DNA from: Adhaeribacter arboris
GTDB taxonomy: Bacteria; Bacteroidota; Bacteroidia; Cytophagales; Hymenobacteraceae
Direction: 5' to 3'
DNA length: 64,000 nucleotides
NCBI RefSeq assembly: GCF_003023845.1
Contig: NZ_PYFT01000001.1
Span: 5,952,001-6,016,000 of the forward strand
The notes under the pieces were generated by a model. It was given only the letters and a program-made list of their open reading frames with translations. It had not been told where the DNA came from and ran no database searches. This document shows positions 57,882-64,000 of the stretch, in pieces. Position 1 is the first letter of the stretch; each line of letters starts with the position of its first letter. The position numbers and the translations under genes were made by a program.

Positions 57882-58405
57882 AATTTTCTGGCACGCGAAC
57901 GTTAAAAATTACCCTGAGAAATTGTTTTAACACCTCTTTCTAGCCCTATCCTTCCGGATAGGGCTAGAAAGAGGTGTTAAAACAATTTCTCCCGCAGGAG
58001 TAGGGGCGGGGGATGAGGTTATACGTGTCCTCTCGCGAGCCTCCTGCGCGGGAGGAGTATCGTCCGGCCTCCCCGAAATACTTTGGGATTTGCAACTGGC
58101 CGGTTGCAATAGGTTTGAGGCTTCGTTCAAAAGATCATCCGTTCGCCTGGCTAGGGGTCTACCCAATAGTAGACACGAGCGGGGACGCTCGCGGTAGCAA
58201 TTTTTTAAAATTTAATGGCCTTTTCCTGCAAAGAAGGACTTCCTCGGCGCTAGTACCTAAACTTAGCTTGTCTCTCTAACAGATTAAGAAGTAGTAGAAA
58301 GTTATTTTTTCGCTTTTTTATTTTGGCTGATTACTTCTTTTTTATTTTCTCGTACATACATTGCTATCAATCTAAATTTTTTCAGGATTTTTCCTTTTAT
58401 CTATT
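57882..58405. other. Intergenic chain of palindromes after leuB
   Basis: About 520 bp without a convincing gene. It contains a perfect 36-bp inverted repeat, then a GC-rich block with at least four smaller hairpins (58040-58055, 58092-58107, 58157-58174, 58176-58191) up to about 58200. Apparent ORFs here are by-products of this repeat structure. The last 150 bp are AT-rich and precede the small gene at 58406. Confidence 0.6.
57916..57991. repeat. Perfect 36-bp inverted repeat with 4-nt loop
   Basis: Positions 57916-57951 are the exact reverse complement of 57956-57991, with TTCC between them. The centre reads CTATCCTTCCGGATAG. It starts 34 bp after the leuB stop codon and may also end that transcript. 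Confidence 0.97.
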
Positions 58406-58615
58406 ATGCAGTACATTAATACCACTTGCGGTAAAGAATTTGACCTCGACAGCACCGAAAAAATTATTGAAAAATCTAACAGTTTATTCTCCTACAATAT
58501 TCATAAACTGAAGTCCGGGGAATACATTATTGCGGAGAAGTTTTATGCTAATCCCTACAATAATCGTTACATCTTACTCAACGATGAACAAATTGAAGCT
58601 CTAAAGGATAGTTGA
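58406..58615 (+). CDS. Small hypothetical protein
   Basis: The 69-residue ORF has a natural-looking sequence: TCGKEFDLDSTEKIIEKSNS at the start, HKLKSGEYIIAEKFY in the middle and YILLNDEQIEALKDS at the end. The alternating strand/helix pattern suggests a small folded domain. No known family is recognised. It converges with the KUP gene, 57 bp apart. Confidence 0.6.
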   Translation: MQYINTTCGKEFDLDSTEKIIEKSNSLFSYNIHKLKSGEYIIAEKFYANPYNNRYILLNDEQIEALKDS

Positions 58616-58672
58616 GCTTTACACTTTCGGCCCCGGTTTTACCCGCCAGACAAAGCATAAGGAGTATGCCAT

Positions 58673-60622
58673 CTATTCTACTCGCGTTAATTCTACATTG
58701 TGGATGGGATTAATGACCAAGGGCACTTTTTCAATTTTTACGGAACTGGTATCCAGCCCAAACCACTTGTCTTCGGAGGAAGTAAAATCTTTGATGTAGT
58801 AATACGCCTGCATAATTAACTTCTCGTCCCAGGGCAAATCATTTTCGATCGATAGATATTTTTCCAGTACCACAAACCGGAAGTCGCCAATCACATTTTG
58901 GCGGCTCAAGGATTCGTACCGGCTGGTAATATCTACTTCTTTGTTCTGCACCAGATTCTCTACTACTTTCCGGAAGTATAAGTTAATGCGTTGTTCTACC
59001 CGAAAGCCCAAGTTAAAATCTACCCGGATAATATCGTTATCTAAGATATGGTGCACTTTGTATTCCATCGTGTACGGATCATCGGTCGTATTCACGTGTA
59101 AAAACCAATAAATATCGGCGCGTTTTGGCCGTTTCTGGAAAATGGAATAAATAATTTTAGATTCAATCTGATTTTTCCGCTCTGCACTGGTCATGTAGAT
59201 TAAGTGCGTGGAATATTTGGGAATGGACTCGTCTTCGCTTAGTTGCCTTAAAGCATCGATGTATTTGTCTAAACGGACTTCGTCGGTTAAGCGTCGTTTA
59301 ATATAGAACGACCGCAGCATGATGTACATCACGAATACTAAAACCATCCCGATTAGAACCGTAACCCAACCCCCGTGCGGAAATTTTAATAAATTGGCTA
59401 CCAGAAACGAAACCTCAATGGCTAAATAAGTGCCTAAAAACAAGGCTATTATTATTTTTGAGAATTTCTTCAGGTAAAGGTAGTAGCTCAATAAAATGGT
59501 GGTGGCCAACATAGTTACCGTAATAGCTAAGCCGTAAGCCGCCTCCATATTACTGGACTCCCGGAAATACAAGACAATGCCAATACAGCCCGCCCAAAGC
59601 AATTTGTTCACGCTAGGTACAAACAACTGACCTTTTACAATGGTTGGGTACCGTAAACGTACCCGCGGCCAAAGATTAAGCCGGATAGCTTCCCCGATTA
59701 AAGTAAATGAACCGGTAATTAAGGCTTGGCTCGCAATAATGGCCGCTAAAGTAGCAATGGTAATACCAATAAGCAGGAACCAATCGGGCATGACGCCATA
59801 AAAAGGATTATCGCGTTCGTCTAAGGATTGCCCGATGTGCTGCGTGAGCCAGGCCGCCTGACCAAAATAATTGAGCAGTAAACATAATTTTACAAAAATC
59901 CAGCTGATGCGAATGTTTTCCTTGCCGCAGTGGCCCAGATCGGAATACAAAGCTTCGGCTCCGGTAGTACACAAAAACACCGAACCTAACAGCCAAAACC
60001 CACCCGGATAAAGAGCGAGTAAGCGATAAGCGTACTGCGGATTAATGGCTTTTAAAACTTCCGGGTGAATTAAGATACTACTCACCCCTAATACGGCCAG
60101 CATGGTAAACCAAATTAACATTATCGGACCAAATGCTTTGCCTACTATTTGCGTACCAAAGCTTTGCGCCACAAAGAGCAGCGTTAAAATGGCAATGACA
60201 ATGGGGATAGTAGGTAGGTGGGGGTAAATAATCCGTAAACCTTCTATAGCCGAAGAAACCGAAATAGGAGGCGTAATAATACCATCGGCTAATAAGGAAC
60301 TGCCCCCGATAATAGCGGGTATTACCAGCCATTTGGCTTTGCGGCGTACCAAAGTGTATAACGAAAAAATGCCACCTTCCCCGTTGTTATCGGCTTGTAA
60401 AGTAAGTATGACGTATTTAATGGTAGTTTGCAAGGTAATCGTCCAGAAGACACAAGAAACCCCACCGTAAATAAGTTCTTGGTTTATCACATTCCCGCCA
60501 CTCAAAATAATGGCTTTCATTACGTACAAGGGGGAAGTACCTATATCGCCGTAGATAATACCCAAGGCTATCAATAACCCGGCCGTAGATAGCCGGTTGT
60601 GCGAGTTATGTTGATTCGACAT
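58673..60622 (-). CDS. kup: KUP-family potassium transporter
   Basis: The 649-residue protein has about 12 membrane segments in its first 430 residues and a soluble C-terminal domain. The KUP signature is present near the N-terminus (IYGDIGTSPLYVMKAI), with ADNNGEGGIFSLYTLV and GADALYSDLGHCG-type sequence (here CTTGAEALYSDLGHCGKENI) further on. It imports K+ with protons. The TTG/ATG context supports the ATG at 60622, just before the first helix. Confidence 0.95.
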   Translation of the reverse strand: MSNQHNSHNRLSTAGLLIALGIIYGDIGTSPLYVMKAIILSGGNVINQELIYGGVSCVFWTITLQTTIKYVILTLQADNNGEGGIFSLYTLVRRKAKWLVIPAIIGGSSLLADGIITPPISVSSAIEGLRIIYPHLPTIPIVIAILTLLFVAQSFGTQIVGKAFGPIMLIWFTMLAVLGVSSILIHPEVLKAINPQYAYRLLALYPGGFWLLGSVFLCTTGAEALYSDLGHCGKENIRISWIFVKLCLLLNYFGQAAWLTQHIGQSLDERDNPFYGVMPDWFLLIGITIATLAAIIASQALITGSFTLIGEAIRLNLWPRVRLRYPTIVKGQLFVPSVNKLLWAGCIGIVLYFRESSNMEAAYGLAITVTMLATTILLSYYLYLKKFSKIIIALFLGTYLAIEVSFLVANLLKFPHGGWVTVLIGMVLVFVMYIMLRSFYIKRRLTDEVRLDKYIDALRQLSEDESIPKYSTHLIYMTSAERKNQIESKIIYSIFQKRPKRADIYWFLHVNTTDDPYTMEYKVHHILDNDIIRVDFNLGFRVEQRINLYFRKVVENLVQNKEVDITSRYESLSRQNVIGDFRFVVLEKYLSIENDLPWDEKLIMQAYYYIKDFTSSEDKWFGLDTSSVKIEKVPLVINPIHNVELTRVE

Positions 60623-60844
60623 GCTTGATGTGAAATTCAGAGTGGTAGCTTAAAATAATTCCGCCAAGTAGTTAAATAATACTTTTAGGTAAATTTTAGC
60701 AAAGAAACATAATTTATATTGTACTTCTTCTGTTCAAACGGCGTAATCGTGGTTTTGGAAAATAGAACGAAAAAATTACGGCTTCCATTAAATCTCATTC
60801 GTAAAAAGTTGGTGTTAAAAATGCGATTATCTTAAATCATTAAA

Positions 60845-60882
60845 TAAAAAAGCCTGATGCGGGATACAACATCAGGCTTTTA
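60845..60882 (-). terminator. Intrinsic terminator of the phosphohexomutase gene
   Basis: AAAGCCTGATG pairs with CATCAGGCTTT. On the minus strand the stem runs into TTTTTTATTTAA. It is 25 bp beyond the stop codon at 60907. Confidence 0.85.
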
Positions 60883-60906
60883 TTTAAAATAGTAACATAA
60901 TTATTT

Positions 60907-62640
60907 TTACCGTAACTGCATATCCGCAATAATCTCGTGAATGCGGCGGGTAAGCTGCGCATCTACGCGGTCGAAGTCGGCTTCGGAAGGTAGTTTTTGC
61001 TGCACGCTAAAGTAAAACTTAATTTTGGGTTCGGTGCCGGACGGACGGGCCGAAATTTTAGAACCATCGGCGGTGATAAACTGCAGCACGTTGGAACGCT
61101 CCATATCAATGGTATGCTCGGTGTTATTTTCCAGGTTTTTAATTACGCCGGTTTTATAATCCCGGATTTCATGTACCCGGGCGCCATTTATAGTATGCGG
61201 CGGATTATCCCGCAGAGCCTGCATCATTTCGGCAATTTCTTGTTGGCCGCGCTGGCCTTTTTTAGTTAAAGAAATTAAATCTTCTTTGTAAAACTTAAAC
61301 TCTTCGTACATGCTAATCATGAGCTGGTACAAAGTTTTGCCGTGGTCTTTGGCCACCGCCGCCATCTCCGCAATCATGGCGCAGGAAGCAATTGCATCTT
61401 TGTCGCGCACAAAATCCCCGATTAAATAACCGTAACTTTCTTCGCCGCCGCCAATAAAAGTTTCTTTGCCTTCCAGGCCCCGGATAACTTCAGCAATGTA
61501 TTTAAAGCCGGTAAGCGTTTGGTACGATTTAACCCCGTATTTTTCGGCCACCCGGTTCATGAGTTCGGTGGTAACAATGGTGTTGGCAATAAATTCTTTG
61601 CCCGTTAATTTACCGGCGTCGTTCCAAGCTTTTACCAAATAATAAATAAGTAAACTGCCGGTTTGGTTACCGTTGAGCAGCACAAACTCACCGTGAATAT
61701 TTTTTACGCCGATGCCTACGCGGTCGGCATCGGGGTCGGTGGCTAGTACCAAGTCGGCATCTATTTCTTTTGCTTTTTTCAGGGCCAGGCTCATGGCCTC
61801 TTTTTCTTCGGGGTTCGGGTAAATTACCGTCGGGAAATTGCCATCCGGCGTAGCTTGTTCTTCCACAATGGTAACATTGGTAAAGCCCATTTTCGCTAAG
61901 ATGCGAGGCACTAAAGTAATACCCGTGCCGTGCAGCGGCGTATAAACAATTTTTAAATCGTGCTGGCGGTGAATGGCCTCGTGCGAAATAGATAAACCGG
62001 CTACCCGGTCCAGGTAGGCTTCATCCACTTCCTCCCCAATTAACTGGATATTTTCTGGCTTCGCCTCAAATTTAATGTCTTCGATAGATGTAATGGCGTT
62101 TACCTCGTTAATGATATTTTTATCGTGCGGGGCTACTACCTGGCCGCCATCGTTCCAGTACGCTTTGTAGCCGTTGTATTCTTTAGGATTGTGCGAGGCC
62201 GTTAATACCACGCCGCTGTGACAGCCTAAATGCCGGATGGCAAACGAAAGCTCCGGGGTAGGCCGCAGCTCTTGGAAGAAAAATACTTTTATATCATTGG
62301 CGCTGAAAACATCGGCCACAATGCGGGCAAACTCCGGACTATTATTGCGGCTGTCGTGGGCAATGGCCACTTTCACCTGCTCGCCGGGAAAAGATTTTTT
62401 AAGGTAATTACATAAACCTTGCGTAGCGGCACCCAGCGTATAGCGGTTCATGCGGTTGCTGCCTACGCCCATTAAACCGCGGAGTCCTCCCGTGCCAAAT
62501 TCCAAATCGCGGTAAAACGCATCGGTGAGCGATTCGTTTTGCGTGCCGGACATTAGTTCCCGAATTTGGGCTTTGGTTACGTCGTCGTAAGGACCGTTCA
62601 ACCAGGAGTCAATTTTACTTTGGATAGCTGGGTCAATCAT
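60907..62640 (-). CDS. Phospho-sugar mutase (phosphoglucomutase/phosphomannomutase family)
   Basis: The 577-residue protein is an alpha-D-phosphohexomutase of the long PgcA/PGM2-like type. It has the phosphoserine loop TASHNPKEYNGYKAYWNDGG (about residues 142-161), the metal-binding DPDADRVGIG (about 302-311), the sugar-binding GGEESYGYL and the phosphate-binding RPSGTEPKIKFYF near the C-terminus. It interconverts hexose 1- and 6-phosphates for polysaccharide and cell-wall precursors. It has a strong terminator and is otherwise alone. Confidence 0.95.
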   Translation of the reverse strand: MIDPAIQSKIDSWLNGPYDDVTKAQIRELMSGTQNESLTDAFYRDLEFGTGGLRGLMGVGSNRMNRYTLGAATQGLCNYLKKSFPGEQVKVAIAHDSRNNSPEFARIVADVFSANDIKVFFFQELRPTPELSFAIRHLGCHSGVVLTASHNPKEYNGYKAYWNDGGQVVAPHDKNIINEVNAITSIEDIKFEAKPENIQLIGEEVDEAYLDRVAGLSISHEAIHRQHDLKIVYTPLHGTGITLVPRILAKMGFTNVTIVEEQATPDGNFPTVIYPNPEEKEAMSLALKKAKEIDADLVLATDPDADRVGIGVKNIHGEFVLLNGNQTGSLLIYYLVKAWNDAGKLTGKEFIANTIVTTELMNRVAEKYGVKSYQTLTGFKYIAEVIRGLEGKETFIGGGEESYGYLIGDFVRDKDAIASCAMIAEMAAVAKDHGKTLYQLMISMYEEFKFYKEDLISLTKKGQRGQQEIAEMMQALRDNPPHTINGARVHEIRDYKTGVIKNLENNTEHTIDMERSNVLQFITADGSKISARPSGTEPKIKFYFSVQQKLPSEADFDRVDAQLTRRIHEIIADMQLR

Positions 62641-62832
62641 AGTTTTTGCGGAAAATTTATTTCGTGGTTATAAATTAAGTATATTTTCAGGTTATAGTGT
62701 ACGTAAATTCCGGAAATTAATACTTCACAGTAAATAAAAATAAGTAGTACTTAGTTGTTCGTTGTTCGGCACCCAACTAGAAATCAAGAATTAGAACTCA
62801 TGAAATTATTGGTAAATGGTAAATGTAAAAAG

Positions 62833-63939
62833 TTACAAATTGCCGCGCCGGGCTTGTTCGCGTTCAATAGCTTCGAACAAAGCTTTAAAATTTCCCTTAC
62901 CAAAAGATTTAGCGCCTTTCCGTTGAATAATCTCGTAAAACACCGTTGGCCGATCTTCAACGGGTTTGGTAAAAATCTGGAGTAAGTACCCTTCTTCGTC
63001 GCGGTCGACGAGGATGTTTAAAGTTTTAATCGCCGCCATTTCTTCTTCGATTTGCCCTACGCGCGGACTTAGGTCTTCGTAATAACTGGCTGGTACTTCC
63101 AGAAATTCTACGCCTCGTTTCCGCAATTCGGTTACCGTAAATAAAATATTATCGGTGGCCAAAGCAATATGCTGCACGCCCGGACTGCGGTAAAAATCTA
63201 AATATTCTTCAATCTGCGACTTCTTTTTGCCTTTGGCGGGCTCGTTAATCGGGAATTTAATATAGCCGTTGCCGTTCGATACTACCTTCGACATCAGCGC
63301 GGAATAATCCGTCGAAATATCGGCATCATCAAAGGTAATTAATAGCTTAAAGCCCATTACTTTTTCGTAGAATTCCACCCACTTGTTCATTTCGCCCCAA
63401 CCCACGTTTCCTACGCAGTGGTCTACGTATTTCAGGCCAATCGGTGCCAACGGCAGCACACTCCTTTTTTGAATAAAGCCGGGCATAAACGGCCCGCTAT
63501 AATTCCGGCGTTCGACAAAAGTATGAATGGTTTCGCCGTAGGTGTGAATAGAAGCAATAGTTACCTCGCCAAATTCGTCGCGCAACGTTTGGGGTTCGGC
63601 GGCTGCTTCGGCGCCCCGCGCTGTGGTTTCCCGGAAAGATTTCTCGGCATCGTCTACCCACAAAGCCAGCGCTTTTACGCCATCGCCGTGCTGCAAAACG
63701 TGCCTGGCAATATCGGAGTCGGGGAGGAGCGAAGTGGTAAGCACCAACCGGATTTTACCTTGTTGCACTACGTAACTGGCCCGGTCGCGTTGCCCGGTTT
63801 CCGGACCCGCGTAGGCTTTTAGTTCAAACCCAAATGCCGATTGATAGTAATGAGCCGCTTGTTTGGCATTGCCCACGTAAAATTCTATGTAATCGGTACC
63901 GTTTAAAGGCAGAAAATCCGGCGTAGAAAGGGCGTGCAT
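62833..63939 (-). CDS. hppD: 4-hydroxyphenylpyruvate dioxygenase
   Basis: The 368-residue non-heme iron dioxygenase has two vicinal-oxygen-chelate halves. The iron ligands are seen in the C-terminal half: His in VDHCVGNVGWGEMNKWVEFY, His in GVQHIALATDNILF, and Glu in DRPTVFYEIIQRKG. The C-terminal helix (GKGNFKALFEAIEREQARRG) that closes the active site is complete. It converts 4-hydroxyphenylpyruvate to homogentisate in tyrosine breakdown. A perfect palindrome lies 28 bp upstream of its start. The rest of the pathway would be to the right of the window or elsewhere. Confidence 0.96.
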   Translation of the reverse strand: MHALSTPDFLPLNGTDYIEFYVGNAKQAAHYYQSAFGFELKAYAGPETGQRDRASYVVQQGKIRLVLTTSLLPDSDIARHVLQHGDGVKALALWVDDAEKSFRETTARGAEAAAEPQTLRDEFGEVTIASIHTYGETIHTFVERRNYSGPFMPGFIQKRSVLPLAPIGLKYVDHCVGNVGWGEMNKWVEFYEKVMGFKLLITFDDADISTDYSALMSKVVSNGNGYIKFPINEPAKGKKKSQIEEYLDFYRSPGVQHIALATDNILFTVTELRKRGVEFLEVPASYYEDLSPRVGQIEEEMAAIKTLNILVDRDEEGYLLQIFTKPVEDRPTVFYEIIQRKGAKSFGKGNFKALFEAIEREQARRGNL

Positions 63940-63966
63940 ATTTTTAACAGAATTATTTCAGATTTA

Positions 63967-63988
63967 AATATTTTACGCGTAAAATATT
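63967..63988. promoter_or_regulatory. 22-bp perfect palindrome upstream of hppD (operator candidate)
   Basis: AATATTTTACGCGTAAAATATT is perfectly self-complementary and centred about 39 bp before the hppD ATG. Position and symmetry fit an operator for a dimeric regulator of tyrosine catabolism. The regulator is not in the window. Confidence 0.55.
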
Positions 63989-64000
63989 CGACTCGCCGTC

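Noticed and set aside
57927-58279. Two overlapping ORFs (79 and 88 codons) after leuB
   Set aside because: They translate the palindrome chain itself and have no protein-like sequence.
63418-63822. 134-codon plus-strand ORF within hppD
   Set aside because: Antisense to hppD, whose motifs are complete.

Overview
The window looks like a chromosomal segment from a Bacteroidota bacterium, most probably order Cytophagales and close to Hymenobacteraceae such as Adhaeribacter. The genus is an inference; no rRNA or tRNA gene is present to test it. The evidence is type IX secretion sorting domains on two large secreted proteins, TonB-dependent receptors with a carboxypeptidase-regulatory-like N-domain, many genes without Shine-Dalgarno sequences, and a textbook Bacteroidota promoter (TTTG-N19-TAACTTTG) before lpdA. 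No CRISPR array, intact insertion sequence or prophage is visible.

Layout. 0-2.9 kb: the start of a CvfB-like S1 protein, then a divergent AraC regulator and membrane cupin. 3.1-6.5 kb: a large STAND (NB-ARC) ATPase with a glycine-rich hydrophobic N-terminus and almost identical 138-bp TPR repeats, interrupted by a 1-nt frameshift in a G run. 6.7-13.5 kb: a DUF4331 T9SS protein, a TPR protein, a small exported protein and a TonB-dependent receptor on one strand. 13.9-17.8 kb: an ECF sigma factor, a HEAT-repeat membrane protein that is probably its anti-sigma factor, two DUF4097 proteins and an S51 peptidase. 18.1-33.7 kb: mainly housekeeping and envelope genes: a BamA-like barrel, the TIGR03916/TIGR03915 radical-SAM repair pair, a GNAT, a BioF-like enzyme, PBP4, an SpmA/B-type protein, PnuC, an ABC ATPase, a VWA membrane protein and FabG.

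33.7-36.2 kb is an AT-rich, gene-poor stretch with tiny ORFs. 36.2-42.4 kb holds a second ECF sigma factor, a membrane TPR protein that is probably its anti-sigma factor, a TPR-CHAT cysteine protease with signal peptide and C-terminal anchor, and a membrane protein with two repeated Ig/cadherin-like motifs. The predicted topology puts the CHAT protease on the same side of the membrane as the anti-sigma TPR domain. This suggests a protease-controlled sigma switch and is the best candidate here for an undescribed system. 42.9-63.9 kb: an M4 metalloprotease with a T9SS domain, a TPR lipoprotein, lipoamide dehydrogenase (frameshifted in a G6 run), a dienoyl-CoA-reductase-like SDR, a lactonase, a quinone oxidoreductase, an RmlD-like reductase, a ComEA-like HhH protein, a beta-propeller-like protein, a TonB-receptor pseudogene, LeuB, a chain of palindromes starting with a perfect 36-bp inverted repeat, KUP, a phosphohexomutase and HPPD with a perfect 22-bp palindrome in front.

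Both frameshifts in otherwise healthy genes (STAND and lpdA) are single missing bases in G runs, so sequencing error is a serious explanation for both.
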